A DNA stretch of 64,000 bases from Ktedonobacter robiniae (GTDB lineage: Bacteria > Chloroflexota > Ktedonobacteria > Ktedonobacterales > Ktedonobacteraceae), in NCBI RefSeq assembly GCF_016587375.1, contig NZ_BNJG01000001.1:3044001-3108000 (forward strand), in the 5' to 3' direction. Made by a program: the position numbers and the translations under genes. The notes below the pieces were generated by a model. That model was not told the DNA's origin. It saw only the letters and a program-made list of their open reading frames with translations, and did not search any database. The number at the start of each line of letters is the position of its first letter. Position 1 is the stretch's first letter. Of the stretch, positions 17,602 to 28,200 are shown piece by piece.

Positions 17602-18984
17602 CTATAGATTCCATACATGAAGAGTACCATCAGTTAATGCCACCAGCAAGTAGCGTTCAGTATAGTCGAGGGCGCTGATTTGCCAGGGATGATACAACTT
17701 TTGTATGAGTTGTCCTGTCGCGATGGACCAGATATCAACGACACCCTCATTGATCTCGCTGTCCTCGCGCGCGACGGCGACAAACTGGCAATCGGGAGAG
17801 AAGGCCACGCGGGCGCTACTGCCCATGGCCCCTGTCCCTAGCTCGCTATAGGTCCCACTCACAGTGTCACAGATTCGTAATTGCTTTCCTTGATAGGTAA
17901 AGGCAACGAGACGAGCATCCAGACTGGCGGCATAGGGCGGTGTGCATTCTTCGCACTGCCCAAGTTCCAACGAGTTGAGAATCTGGGGCCGCATACCCTT
18001 GAAGCGTGTCTGTGTAGTAAGGTCCCAGCGGCGTGCTATTACAACTTGCTGGGGATTGCCTGTGACCTGGGCGCAGGAGAGAGTGAGCAGGTGGCGTGCA
18101 TCATAGGAGAGAGCACGCAGGCGGATGGCCCAGAAACTGCGATGCTCGATGTTCTCCTCCAGGCAGACCACTGGCGGACGCGGGGTCTCATCGCCCATAA
18201 GATGGCTCTCGATGTCGCTACCACGAACGCCCCAGGAGCGGGGGGCCTTGATATCACTGGGAAGTAGGGGAAGGGCTGTATGCACCAGGCGTTTTCCATC
18301 CGGTTCGACCCGCAGGGTTGTGTCTACAGAGTAGGGCGCTGAGACGGCGCGCTGTTGCAAGGAAGAACTCCAGATGCGTTGTCCACTTAAGGTATCCCAA
18401 ACATGGAGGGAGAGGCGTCCCCACCCTGCTAACAGTGATCCGGCCTCCGAAAACCTGAGTTCGCGCAGCGACTCGATTGTCAATGCTGGATCAGCCTCAA
18501 ACTGGATAATCTGTGGCTGAAGCGCCTGCTGCACGACCTGCCAGATACTTCCTTTGCCATCGAAGGAGCCACCCGCGATGAGTAAGCCGTGCGTGGTTTG
18601 TCTCCCCTTTACAGCTGAGACCACACCCATAGAGCTACGAATCGAGAGTTCAGCATGAAAAGGTCCCCTGGTGCTAAAGATATTGAGTCCATCAAACTCT
18701 GGTTCGATAGGGTGTTCAAAGCGTCGGGGGCGCGAGCGTGGATGTGTCGCGCCATTACGCAAATCAATGACGCCCCCAATGACGATATCATAGCTGTGAC
18801 GTTGCTCCTCATCACTCAGGACGGCATAGGCGCGGTTAATGCGCTTCATCTGAAGCGCCGCCTCTGGCCCGGCCAGGTCGGGATGATAGCGGCGAGCAAG
18901 CTGACGGTATGCACGTTTGATGGTCTCATTGTCGGCGTTGAGTGGTACGCCGAGCGTGGCGTAATAGTTCTCAGGTGTATCCAT
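17602..18984 (-). CDS. J-domain protein fused to a WD40-like beta-propeller
   Basis: 460 residues. A canonical J-domain occupies residues 6-70 with the HPD motif at 34-36, the residues needed to stimulate DnaK ATPase. The remaining 390 residues contain WD40-like blades (for example LRELRFSEAG, LRICDTVSGTY, ARVAFSPDCQFVAVA, VDIWSIATGQLIQKL, LTDGTLHVWNL). There is no Gly/Phe-rich region or zinc domain, so it is not a general DnaJ. It probably recruits Hsp70 to clients chosen by the propeller; the clients are unknown. Confidence 0.85.
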   Translation of the reverse strand: MDTPENYYATLGVPLNADNETIKRAYRQLARRYHPDLAGPEAALQMKRINRAYAVLSDEEQRHSYDIVIGGVIDLRNGATHPRSRPRRFEHPIEPEFDGLNIFSTRGPFHAELSIRSSMGVVSAVKGRQTTHGLLIAGGSFDGKGSIWQVVQQALQPQIIQFEADPALTIESLRELRFSEAGSLLAGWGRLSLHVWDTLSGQRIWSSSLQQRAVSAPYSVDTTLRVEPDGKRLVHTALPLLPSDIKAPRSWGVRGSDIESHLMGDETPRPPVVCLEENIEHRSFWAIRLRALSYDARHLLTLSCAQVTGNPQQVVIARRWDLTTQTRFKGMRPQILNSLELGQCEECTPPYAASLDARLVAFTYQGKQLRICDTVSGTYSELGTGAMGSSARVAFSPDCQFVAVAREDSEINEGVVDIWSIATGQLIQKLYHPWQISALDYTERYLLVALTDGTLHVWNL

Positions 18985-19013
18985 GCGCTATCTCTATACT
19001 ATCTACCAATCTA

Positions 19014-19679
19014 TCAAATCGAAACGATACGGGTGCGCGGTCGATATTTGCCGTTCTGGCGCTCTTTCCAGGCCCAGAGATACCAGGTCGCGAAGGTCCG
19101 GTAGGGACGCCAGAGTTCACCGCGCGCGCTCATATCACGTGGTTTTGGGCGTTCAGGTAACGCGTAGACGCGGCGTACCGCCTCGAAAAAGCCCAGGTCG
19201 TCAGTCGGCAGTACGTCAGGCCTTCCTAGGGTGAAAATAAGTACCATTTCGGCTGTCCACCTGCCAATCCCTTTGACCGCGCACAACTGGCGGATAATCT
19301 CTTCATCGTCCAGTGTCACCAGGGGGTCGAGGTCAAGGCTCCCATTGGTGATATGCTCAAGCAAGTTGTGGATGTAGCGTATCTTGATATGCGAGAGTCC
19401 CACGTGGCGCAGATCCTCATAGGTGAGGGTGATCAAGGTTTCGCGTTCGATACGTCCGCCAGGTACCAGCGCACGCAGGCGCGCCATGAAGGTATTGGCG
19501 GCTGCAACGGAGATCTGCTGGGAGATAATCGCATCGATCAGGGCTTCAAAAACGTTGGGATCAGGCTGGAGCGTGCAGGGGCCAACCCATTGAATAGTTT
19601 GAGCCAGGACAGGATCGACGCGGGTAAGATATGCTGTTGCCTCAAGAACGAGATCGCTAAATGGTTTTTGTGTGATCAT
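19014..19679 (-). CDS. DNA-3-methyladenine glycosylase (AlkA-type, HhH-GPD)
   Basis: 221 residues, removing alkylated bases in base-excision repair. The helix-hairpin-helix is LCAVKGIGRWTAEMVLIFTLG, and the catalytic aspartate lies in LPTDDLGFFEAV. FEALIDAIISQQIS is the family helix upstream. The N-terminal AlkA beta domain is missing, so this is the short form common in many bacteria. It is divergent from the YyaL-like gene and shares a 282-base upstream region that carries nested inverted repeats. Confidence 0.9.
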   Translation of the reverse strand: MITQKPFSDLVLEATAYLTRVDPVLAQTIQWVGPCTLQPDPNVFEALIDAIISQQISVAAANTFMARLRALVPGGRIERETLITLTYEDLRHVGLSHIKIRYIHNLLEHITNGSLDLDPLVTLDDEEIIRQLCAVKGIGRWTAEMVLIFTLGRPDVLPTDDLGFFEAVRRVYALPERPKPRDMSARGELWRPYRTFATWYLWAWKERQNGKYRPRTRIVSI

Positions 19680-19719
19680 AGCAGCCTGTTACATCTCATG
19701 AACCTCGATATTTCTACTT

Positions 19720-19880
19720 GTTCATTGTACGACAGAAAATCAGTTCTGACCACATCACATCCCCCCTCTTCGCGCCTGTGGCGCTCAGGGGTAATGGGTG
19801 TCTGACAGCGGGCTGTCAGACACCCATTACCCGAAGGCGAGCTCGCGAGCTGAGATAAGGACGAATGTCGTACAATGAAC
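19720..19880. repeat. nested inverted repeats with module-type variable hairpin (copy A)
   Basis: Outer 15-bp arms GTTCATTGTACGACA (19720-19734) and their complement (19866-19880) are perfect. Between them lies the module CTTCGCGCCTGTGGCGCTCA, then a perfect 21-bp hairpin (19789-19809 and 19812-19832, loop GG), then GGCGAGCTCGCGAGCTGA. The outer arms contain TACAAT, a possible -10 element facing the plus-strand gene. Confidence 0.7.
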
Positions 19881-19961
19881 GGGATGAGGAGAGGCACAAA
19901 GAGAGCACAGCCGTAAAAAGTAGGATGAACATCGTTTAGCAGCAGAAGAGAGGTAGCGCAG

Positions 19962-22121
19962 ATGAGCGAAACACCGCGTTCGCCGCAGGGCGAGCAGCAA
20001 CATAGAGAGCCACAGCATACGAATCGCCTGGCCCATGAGACCAGTCCGTATCTCTTGCAGCACGCGCACAATCCTGTGGATTGGTATCCCTGGGGGGAAG
20101 AGGCCTTGCAGAAGGCGCGCCAGGAGGACAGGCCAATTCTCTTAAGTGTGGGGTATTCAGCCTGCCACTGGTGCCACGTCATGGAGCGCGAGTCCTTTGA
20201 GAATCCCGCGATTGCGGCGCTGATGAACCAGCATTTTGTCTCAATCAAGGTCGACCGAGAAGAGCGTCCAGATATCGATAACATCTATATGCAGGCGGTC
20301 CAGGCTATGACACAGCAGGGCGGCTGGCCGATGACCGTCTTCCTGACTCCCGATGGGCGTCCATTCTATGGCGGCACCTACTTCCCGCCAGATGACCGCC
20401 ATTATGGGCAGCATGTGATGCCTGGCTTTCGGCGGGTTCTGCTTAGCCTGGCACAGCTCTATGCCCAGGAGCGCGAGAAGATTGAGGAGCAGGCCGATGA
20501 ACTGGCGCAATTCTTACGCCAGCGTGAGGGCATGCCCCTACGCCGCCGGGAGAATGCCACGCAGGGCTTACCTCAGCTCGACCTGCTAGCGGTGGCCAGC
20601 CAGGCCCTGGCCAATGATTTTGATGCCCAGCATGGTGGCTTTGGTGGCGCCCCCAAGTTCCCCCATTCGATGGCCTTGGAGTTTCTCTTGCGTGTGTACC
20701 TGCATCGCAGCAAGCAGGTACTGAGCCCAGGTCAGCTGTCTGGAAATCTGACTGAATTGGGAATGGTCGAGAGCTCGCTGGAGCACATGGCAAAGGGCGG
20801 TATGTACGATCAACTGGGGGGTGGTTTCCATCGCTACTCGGTCGACGCGGAGTGGCTGGTACCTCATTTTGAGAAGATGCTCTATGATAATGCCCTCCTG
20901 AGCCGCGCCTACCTGGCGGCCTACCTGGTCACGGGCAAGCCCTTCTATCGCCGTATTGTTGAAGAGACGTTGGACTATGTCGCGCGCGAGATGGTCTCGC
21001 CAGAAGGCGGCTTCTATTCCACTCAGGACGCCGACAGCGAAGGCGTGGAAGGGAAGTTCTTTCTCTGGCAGCCCGCTGAAGTCGAGGCGCTATTGAACGC
21101 CCCAGATGCCGCGATCTTCATGCGCTACTACGACATCAGCGCCCGTGGTAATTTTGAGGGCAAAAATATTCTCCATATCAACGTCGAGGTGGAGCAATTA
21201 GCCAAAGAGCTGACACTGAGCGTGGCCGAGGTGGAGCAGATCGTGAAATCTGGGCGTGAGCAGCTCTTCAAGGCACGTGAGCTACGGGTGAAACCTGGTC
21301 GCGATGAGAAGATTCTGACCTCGTGGAACGGGTTGATGCTGCGTAGCTTTGCTGAGGCGGCACGCCACCTGGGACGCGGTGACTACTTGCAGATTGCGAT
21401 CAATAATGCCAATTTTCTGCTGCGCTCGCTACGCCAGGATGGGCGCTTGCTACGCACCTATAAAGATGGGCGTGCGCGCTTGAAAGGCTATCTCGAAGAC
21501 TACGCCTTCCTGGCTGATGGCCTGCTCGCGCTCTACCAGGCCAGCTTTGATCCGCGCTGGTTTGTCGAGGCGCGGACGTTGATGGACCAGGCGCTTGCGC
21601 TCTTTGCCGATGAGCAGAATGGAGGCTTCTTTGACACGGGGAGCGATCACGAAGAGCTGGTGACGCGCCCCAAGGACATTATGGATAATGCCACGCCCTC
21701 CGGGAATAGTGTCGCCGCCGATGTCCTCCTGTGCCTGGCGGCGCTCAGTGGCGAAGATGCCTATCGTGAGCGCGCTGAAGCCTATCTCCAGTCGCTTGCG
21801 GACGTCATGGTACAACACCCGCAGTTCTTTGGCCAGGCCCTGGGGGCGCTCGATTTCTCGCTCACTAGGGCCCGCGAAATCGCCCTATTGGGGAGTCCTG
21901 AGGCGGCGGATACGCAGGCGCTACTGAACGTAGTGAACACGCGCTACCTGCCTAATAGCGTTCTGGCCTGTGCACGCCCCGATGACGAGGAGGCCATACG
22001 CGCCGTTCCATTATTAGCCGAACGCACGATGCAAGAGGGGAAGGCCACGGCCTATGTCTGCCAGAATTTCGCCTGCCAGGCACCCGTCACCACGCCTGAG
22101 GCTCTCGAACAACTTCTCTAA
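19962..22121 (+). CDS. thioredoxin-domain protein of the YyaL/DUF255 family
   Basis: 719 residues. The N-terminal thioredoxin-like domain has [19 protein letters not shown], with a CxxC-like CHWC site. The remaining 500 residues form an (alpha/alpha)6 barrel similar to six-hairpin glycosidases ([60 protein letters not shown]). The length and motif order match the conserved bacterial YyaL and animal SPATA20 proteins. The biochemical function is not established. AGAGGT lies 7 bases before the ATG. Its stop overlaps that of the convergent stress-protein gene. Confidence 0.9.
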   Translation: MSETPRSPQGEQQHREPQHTNRLAHETSPYLLQHAHNPVDWYPWGEEALQKARQEDRPILLSVGYSACHWCHVMERESFENPAIAALMNQHFVSIKVDREERPDIDNIYMQAVQAMTQQGGWPMTVFLTPDGRPFYGGTYFPPDDRHYGQHVMPGFRRVLLSLAQLYAQEREKIEEQADELAQFLRQREGMPLRRRENATQGLPQLDLLAVASQALANDFDAQHGGFGGAPKFPHSMALEFLLRVYLHRSKQVLSPGQLSGNLTELGMVESSLEHMAKGGMYDQLGGGFHRYSVDAEWLVPHFEKMLYDNALLSRAYLAAYLVTGKPFYRRIVEETLDYVAREMVSPEGGFYSTQDADSEGVEGKFFLWQPAEVEALLNAPDAAIFMRYYDISARGNFEGKNILHINVEVEQLAKELTLSVAEVEQIVKSGREQLFKARELRVKPGRDEKILTSWNGLMLRSFAEAARHLGRGDYLQIAINNANFLLRSLRQDGRLLRTYKDGRARLKGYLEDYAFLADGLLALYQASFDPRWFVEARTLMDQALALFADEQNGGFFDTGSDHEELVTRPKDIMDNATPSGNSVAADVLLCLAALSGEDAYRERAEAYLQSLADVMVQHPQFFGQALGALDFSLTRAREIALLGSPEAADTQALLNVVNTRYLPNSVLACARPDDEEAIRAVPLLAERTMQEGKATAYVCQNFACQAPVTTPEALEQLL

Positions 22122-22852
22122 TCATTCACATAGCGTAGCTCGCCTTTGATCTCATGGCGACAAAGAAGCCCACCGGTGGCGAGATCTTCCAGGGCGCGGG
22201 AGGCCGCTTTGACCTCCTGGCGCCCGATTTTACTTTTTCCTGGGGGCGCAAAGCGCCGGGCGGCCTGCTCGGGGGTGAAGACGCTCAGAGAAGAGGGATG
22301 TTCGTCCAGGTAGCCTTTGATGGCCTCCATATACCAGGAGGATAGGTCGCTGGCTTTGGCAGGTGGAGGCAGAACCGCGATATACACGGGACAGGAGGCC
22401 AGTTGTAAGATGCGCTGTGAAGTGCTCCCTAGCAGGAAGCGGCGGATTTTATGCTTGAGCGCATCTTCATGGCGCCCAACGACGATAAAACTGGCGCGTA
22501 GCTCGCGGGCCGCTCGCGTAATTTCATCAGCCGGCAGTCCTTCACGGACCACTCCCTCCGTACGTTCCATGCTGATGCCCTGTTGGGCCAGTAAGAGACG
22601 TGCTTTATAGAGGACGGCCTGGGCATGTTCGCGTTGAGCAGTAGTCGCTGTCCCTGGAAAGACCTGCCCCACATACATACCCGGTTGTGCTGGAACGACC
22701 TGGGTAAGCGGGATCACGTGGAGAAGGAGAAGGCGGACAGTAGGAGCCGACTGCTCTAAGAACGCACTGATCGAAGTGAGCGCGTGCAGAGTTGTAGGAG
22801 AGAGATCAGTATCAATGGCAAGTACAATACATGAATTCATTTTGTTTCGCAC
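22118..22852 (-). CDS. universal stress protein with a C-terminal extra domain
   Basis: Residues 1-160 are a UspA fold with the ATP-binding GxxG-9x-GS pattern visible as [21 protein letters not shown]. About 85 further residues ([39 protein letters not shown]) look like a small winged-helix-type segment, not part of standard Usp proteins. GTG at 22852 and ATG at 22840 are both possible starts; GGAGG lies 3 bases before the first and 15 before the second. It overlaps the convergent YyaL-like gene by four bases at the stops. Confidence 0.75.
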   Translation of the reverse strand: MRNKMNSCIVLAIDTDLSPTTLHALTSISAFLEQSAPTVRLLLLHVIPLTQVVPAQPGMYVGQVFPGTATTAQREHAQAVLYKARLLLAQQGISMERTEGVVREGLPADEITRAARELRASFIVVGRHEDALKHKIRRFLLGSTSQRILQLASCPVYIAVLPPPAKASDLSSWYMEAIKGYLDEHPSSLSVFTPEQAARRFAPPGKSKIGRQEVKAASRALEDLATGGLLCRHEIKGELRYVND

Positions 22853-23228
22853 AAGCCTCCACTAAAGGATGTGAAGTATCTGACTCTCTTTTGGTTAGCT
22901 AAACCATTGTAAGAAGCACGCTTTATGAGTACTCTTATAAGTACAGTATACCTGTTTTCCAGTGTTGTGACAAGAAAAATAAAGAAAGAGATTAGATGCT
23001 CTTACCAGGACGCCAACGTAATCGAGGATGGGAGACAAGTCGAAGCTTCTTGACTTTTGCATAGTAATTCTCTAATCTAAGGATATTCTTTTTGTAACTG
23101 TCCCGCCGTAAAAATGGTTATAATAAAAGGTAATCCTTTTGGTTTATAAAAAAATTATGACTTTAATATTGAGATAAAAGCAGGTTAAATATTTAATGGT
23201 AGTTTTGCCATAGAGGCAGGAAGTCGCA
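22853..23228. other. AT-rich upstream region of the sigma/protease locus
   Basis: Together with the leader this is about 500 bases without a normal-length gene. It is AT-rich, with several TATAAT-like strings, and presumably holds the promoter of the sigma-factor locus. Nothing resembling tRNA or a known riboswitch was seen. Confidence 0.4.
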
Positions 23229-23285
23229 GTGTGGGAGATGCGTCAGGTTCGTGTGACAATCGAAGCGCATAAAGCAGAGGTATAA
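23229..23285 (+). pseudogene. short leader ORF ahead of the sigma factor, possibly an interrupted 41-codon gene
   Basis: GTG 23229 is preceded by AGGCAGGA. It reads VWEMRQVRVTIEAHKAEV and stops at TAA 23283. The same frame continues without another stop as DENGD, MQVTVTSAHAEEEVRKA and then TGA. The two halves make one protein-like sequence, which suggests a small gene split by a single nonsense codon, or a leader. Confidence 0.3.
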
Positions 23286-23300
23286 GACGAAAACGGTGAT

Positions 23301-23354
23301 ATGCAGGTTACAGTAACTTCAGCCCACGCTGAAGAGGAAGTTAGGAAAGCGTGA
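23301..23354 (+). CDS. 17-codon ORF coupled to the sigma-factor start
   Basis: ATG 23301 reads MQVTVTSAHAEEEVRKA. Its TGA overlaps the sigma-factor ATG as TGATG, a typical coupling arrangement. No strong ribosome-binding site precedes it, so it may be only the end of the interrupted upstream frame. Confidence 0.3.
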   Translation: MQVTVTSAHAEEEVRKA

Positions 23355-24055
23355 TGGGGATTAAGATGGAGAAACCACCTGTAGAAATGACCCTGGCGGA
23401 GCTTGTAACATGTTGTAACCAGGAGATGGCCCGCTATCGGCGTAAGGAGCCAAGCAACGACCAGTACAGCTTAGAAATTCTGCGGCGGGCCGTGGTAAAC
23501 CAGGATGAGCAGGCCTGGCTGGTCTTGCAGCGCCTGTTTAGCGATAATATTCGCCTCTGGATGGGACGGCATCCCAATCGTGAAGCCGCGCTGCGGCACG
23601 AAAGCGAGCAGAGTTATATTGATGATACCTTTCGGCGTTTCTGGCAGGCGGTCAGCGATCAGAAGCTGCGCTTTTCGACCCTGGGTGGTGCGTTAAGCTA
23701 TTTGCACCTGTGCCTCAACTGTGCCATTATGGATACGCTGCGGGCCTTTTCGCGCTCTCATATCGAGCCTCTACCAGATTATGGCCAGGGAGGGCATGAG
23801 GAGCCATTTGTAGAAGATCGTTATCACGAAAATGAGCTCTGGGAGATTATCAAAACCATCCTGCCCGGCGAAAAAGAGCAGCGTGTCGCCTATCTACACT
23901 TTCATTGTAACTTAAAGCCGCGTGAGATCATCCATTATTGTCCTGGTGAGTTCAGCGGTGAAGACGAAATTTATCGCCTGAAGCGCAATATCATGGAGCG
24001 TATTCTGCGCAACTCAGACAAAATTCGCTGGCGCATGAGCTACAACGAGCGCTAG
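23354..24055 (+). CDS. sigma-70 family RNA polymerase sigma factor (ECF-like)
   Basis: About 233 residues from ATG 23354; GTG 23351 is an alternative, and AGGAAA precedes both. A region-2-like segment covers about residues 85-135 (YIDDTFRRFWQAVSDQ, LGGALSYLHLCLNCAIMDTL). A region-4-like helix-turn-helix lies near residues 170-225 (VAYLHFHCNLKPREIIHYC, EIYRLKRNIMERIL). It would direct RNA polymerase to a dedicated promoter set. It stands first in a co-directional group with a zinc-finger protein, a CHAT protease and a subtilisin, so it probably controls or is controlled by them. Divergent from standard ECFs. Confidence 0.8.
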   Translation: MGIKMEKPPVEMTLAELVTCCNQEMARYRRKEPSNDQYSLEILRRAVVNQDEQAWLVLQRLFSDNIRLWMGRHPNREAALRHESEQSYIDDTFRRFWQAVSDQKLRFSTLGGALSYLHLCLNCAIMDTLRAFSRSHIEPLPDYGQGGHEEPFVEDRYHENELWEIIKTILPGEKEQRVAYLHFHCNLKPREIIHYCPGEFSGEDEIYRLKRNIMERILRNSDKIRWRMSYNER

Positions 24056-24078
24056 CAGGTGTGGCGTGCCAGTCGCCC

Positions 24079-24240
24079 GCTACTGGCGTACGCGGCTACT
24101 GCTGGTACACCCCAAAACTTCCCCTTTGCTTGGTGAACTAAGGCGTACGCGACTAGGGGAGGTGCAGGAGGGTCTCCCTCCTGCAGGGGTGTGGGGTTTC
24201 CCCACAAAAATTTCCCCTTTTTATCCCCAGGGGAAGGAGA
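24079..24240. repeat. composite intergenic hairpin repeat
   Basis: A cluster of stems between the sigma and anti-sigma-like genes. GCTACTGGCGTACGCGGCTACTG (24079-24101) recurs with one change at 44080-44102. TGCAGGAGGG-TCT-CCCTCCTGCA and GTGGGG-TTT-CCCCAC follow directly. The element could attenuate or terminate transcription between the two genes. Confidence 0.6.
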
Positions 24241-24261
24241 TAGAAAAAGGAGGCGCTAAAA

Positions 24262-24291
24262 ATGGCATATGGAACGTTTACAAAGCGATAA
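24262..24291 (+). CDS. 9-codon leader ORF with consensus ribosome-binding site
   Basis: ATG 24262 reads MAYGTFTKR then TAA. AAAGGAGG lies 8 bases upstream, stronger than the site of the following gene. Two small stems (ATGTGGG/CCCACAT and ATGTATG/CATACAT) lie between it and the next start. It may be a leader peptide of the anti-sigma-like gene or a chance ORF. Confidence 0.3.
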   Translation: MAYGTFTKR

Positions 24292-24427
24292 CAGTTTGAG
24301 AAGGCAAGCAGAAAATAAAATAGATGTGGGTTTTTGCCATTCCCACATGTATGTGTCACCATACATAGCAAGAAAGGAGACGTGCTTGCTTCTATGTCAG
24401 GGATGATAAGGAGGAAGTACGATCTTA

Positions 24428-25243
24428 ATGATGAAAAATTGTTCGCATATTATGGCTCCAGAAGATGATGCATTGCTTAGCCTGGCGTTAGATGATGTCC
24501 CTCTCTCGACAGAGGCGGCATGTCATCTCGCCGGATGCGTGCAGTGTCGAGAGCGGTTGGAGCGTTATAGACAGACAAACAATTTTCTTCTTAATTCTCT
24601 GTACCGTAGTCAGTGTCCCGATGCTACAACCTTAAATCTCTTTTGTGCTCATTATCTCTCCCCTGACGAAGTCATGACCATAAGTGAGCATCTAGCGTTC
24701 TGCCCTTTGTGTGCACAAGACGTACGCGAGATTCGCCGGGTGTTGCAGTCCTTCGAAGCCTTTCCCAATGAGAGTAGTCAGCCTCTTAGCGTATTGCGCC
24801 GGGCGGCGGAGCGCATAGTCGCCACGCTTGTGCCCTGGCAGCCCCAACTGGTGACGCGTGGAGAGGTTGCTGAGACGCCCTGGCCACGCCAGTATCGTGC
24901 AGGCACACTCAATATCTCGCTTCACCTCTCACGCGCCAGCAATGGCGATCTAATGATGCTCGGGCTTTTCTCCTGCGCCGATCCCGATGAGAGCATAGAA
25001 GCATTCGAAGGAGTCGATGCACACCTCTATCCTATCCTCAATCACTTGCAAGAGCCTGGCGACGTACAACCGGAAATTATGCTTAGCACTAGCTGGGAAA
25101 AAGAGCCTCCGCTTATATCCACAAAAATCGATGATCTGGGCAATATTGTCTTTAAACCTGTTCCGGTGGGAAACTATACACTGGTCGTGCAGTTACCGGA
25201 GAATGAAGTCGTCATCGAGGGATTGAAGATCGAACGCAGCTAA
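24428..25243 (+). CDS. zinc-finger anti-sigma-like protein
   Basis: 271 residues. Two H-x3-C-x2-C motifs (CHLAGCVQC and EHLAFCPLC) match the zinc anti-sigma fold seen in ZAS-type regulators. The middle is variable. The C-terminal 110 residues are beta-rich and end in a carboxypeptidase-regulatory-like pattern (GNIVFKPVPVGNYTLVVQLP). There is no membrane segment, so a cytosolic sensor is likely. Its TAA overlaps the CHAT gene ATG by one base (TAATG), indicating tight coupling. It is the natural candidate to hold the upstream sigma factor, and the C-terminal domain could be the part that is sensed or cleaved; both points are inferred. Confidence 0.75.
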   Translation: MMKNCSHIMAPEDDALLSLALDDVPLSTEAACHLAGCVQCRERLERYRQTNNFLLNSLYRSQCPDATTLNLFCAHYLSPDEVMTISEHLAFCPLCAQDVREIRRVLQSFEAFPNESSQPLSVLRRAAERIVATLVPWQPQLVTRGEVAETPWPRQYRAGTLNISLHLSRASNGDLMMLGLFSCADPDESIEAFEGVDAHLYPILNHLQEPGDVQPEIMLSTSWEKEPPLISTKIDDLGNIVFKPVPVGNYTLVVQLPENEVVIEGLKIERS

Positions 25244-28200
25244 TGGGGTCGCACATGGTACAAGGATCCATGGACCTGGAGCCATTCCTACAGCGCTTGC
25301 AAGCATTGGATCTCGACGCAGGGAAGCGTTTTCTCCAGGAACACAGCGCTGAACTGGGAGAGCCTGCTATCTTTGGATCTCGCCTGCGCGAAGCATCGCT
25401 CAAGCTTCTGCATGCCCAGCCCGCGCTTGCTCTCAAACTCGCCGATCTCTTGATATTTTATGGTCAGCATACAGGCCATACCGCCTCATATGCCATGGGA
25501 ATGACCGCCCGTGGTGGCGTACTGGCTAATCAAGGATATAACCAAGCCGCGCTGAAATGCCTGGATGAGGGGGGAGACGTATTTCAAACGCTGGATGATG
25601 AATTGAACTGGGCTAGGAGCCGCATTGTCTGGATTGTCTCTTGTGCCTGGTTAGGGGATATTGAGCAGGCTTTGCAAGTTGCTACGCGCGCACGTGAGAC
25701 TTTTATGAGCGTGGATGAATATTATTGGGCTTGCGCCATTGATATTAATACGGCCATTATTTGTAAGTATGCTGGGCGGTACCAGCAGGCCCTGGACCTC
25801 TATGATCGTGTGTTATCCACATATCCGCTCTTGAAGGAATTTGATGAAAGCTATCTCCAGCGTTCGATCGCGATTGCGGAACACAACAAAGCCACAAATC
25901 TCGCCTTGATCGGTGCCTTTGAGGAGTCATCAAGCTTGCTGAGAAGGTCCCAGCAAAGCTTTCAGGATCTCGGAGATATTATTTCAGTTGTTTCAAGCGA
26001 AATGAATATCGCCAAAAATGCCTTTGTACAAGGGTACTATGGTTCAGCATTGAGGCATTATTATGATGCCCGTAATATCTACATACAGCACGAAATTGAT
26101 AACCCCCAGATTCTGGCGCGTATGCTGCTGCAAATGGCGATGTGCTTTTTGCAGTTGAATCGCGTGAGCGATGCCTGTCAGATAGGGGCGCAAGCGATCG
26201 AGGTAACGGAAAAGTTAGAGAGCCTGGCCGATCGGATCGAGAGTTTACATGACTATGCCAAGACTCTTATCGCCTCAGGTAACTTACAGGAGGCTCTAGA
26301 GCCTCTCGGAGAAGCCGAAACCATTTCGCAAGGCTATGATTATCTGACTGTTATGACACAATTGCGCCGCGCGGAAATCTATAATAGGCAACAAGTCTAT
26401 GGCAAGGCGTATGAACTGGCCGCCCACGTTAGCACATACTATAATGCTCAAGGCTTACTTGCACTGCTGATGCAGGCGCAGCTCGTCATGGTTGAGGCTG
26501 CAATTGGCCTGATTCAGACAGTCCAGGAAGAGACCTATCAGGTTAATCTGACACAGACGCAGGGTCTATGCCGACAACTGGTCAAAAATGCTACGTGTGC
26601 CAACCTACAGGATAGTGTGTATCGAGGCCAACATCTCCTTGGGCGTATGGCTATGCTACAAGGGGATACGCAGCACGCCAACAGGTTCTTCCTGTGTGCT
26701 ATTGGACGAATTGAGCATCTCTTGAGCGACCTGGTGTATGATCTTTCGCCCACCTTTCTGCGAACGGCCTGGGATGTATATGAGGATATGATTGCCCTGC
26801 AACTTCAGAACGACCATGCTGAACTGGCTTTGCATTACCTGGAACGTGCGCGCTCAATTGCCTTGCGCCAGTATTTACGAGCCGCGCAGGGAAAGCCAAT
26901 GCTTGCGGCGCCAGGTGCTTGTGAGGAAGATGATGTCAGGGAGCTTGATGATGTGAGGCGAGCGAAAGGTGCTTCGCTCTTACAATGCGAGTATGAGCTC
27001 TCGCTCTGGCAGAAAAAGTATCACGAGTATAGTGCCTTGCTGGCGACGCGAGACGAAGACCTGGTGGTCGCGATCAATCGCGAGGAGGTCGAAGCCACTA
27101 TAAAGCAGTGCGAAGTAAAGATCGCCGAGCTCTTCGAATGGCTACATTTGTTGCGTACCGATGGCGCTCTGGCTCCGTCTGTCACGGGGTATCGCAAGCG
27201 TGTGCGTACGCCCTCAGGTCTGAATGTGCAGCAGTTGCAACAGGCATTACAGCCAGGTCAGACGCTGCTGACGTATTATATTTTTCAAGACATGCTGGTT
27301 ATTTTTGTCATTAGCGCGCAGGGCTATTTTGTTTGCAAGCAGCCGGGTATAATCCCGCAACTGGAACAGTATTTATTGCTTCTACATGCTCATTTGCAGC
27401 CAGGTGGCTGGCCAGATGCCCTGCATCCTCCACAGCAGATCATTCGCGGTTTGCTGAAGAAATTGCACCGCCTGCTCATTGCTCCCGTGGCGGAGTACCT
27501 CGCTGACATAAACAAACTGTTAACAATTGTACCTTATGGCGTTCTGCATCAACTCCCCTTCCATGCTCTCTATGATGGTTCGCGTTTTTTAATCGAGGAT
27601 TTCCAAGTCAATTATTTGCCCGCGAGCAACTTGTTGTTAGACTTCCAGAATGTGCGGCAATTGAACGCGCATGACATCTCTACAGCCCTGGTAATGGGAT
27701 GTTCTGGTCATAGCAATCTCCCTTCGGCTCTGGAGGAGGCCAGGTCGATTGCTGAACTGCTCCATGGAACATGCCAGCTTGAAGAAGAGGCTACCATTGA
27801 ACACCTGCAAACCGGGACACGGGGCTGCCCCCTTATTCACCTGGCGACGCATGGTCATAGTCGCCTGGATGCTCCAAACTTCTCTTCCATTGTATTGGCG
27901 GATGGCTATCTCAATGCCATTGATGCCTTCTCGCTGAACCTGCAAGGCTGTGAACTGGTGACCCTGAGTGGGTGCGAGACCGGTCTGGCGCTGAGTGGTG
28001 GTGGGGATGAGCAACTGGGATTAGGCCGAGCCTTTTTAGCCGCGGGAGCACGTTCGCTGGTGATGAGTATCTGGCCGGTTGAAGACGCCTCGACCAGCTT
28101 CTTAATGCAGGCGTTCTATCAACATTTACTTCGGGGAGAGAGCAAGGTGGAGGCGCTACGCCTCGCGCAACAAGCTATGCTCAAACATGCAGACGCGCGC

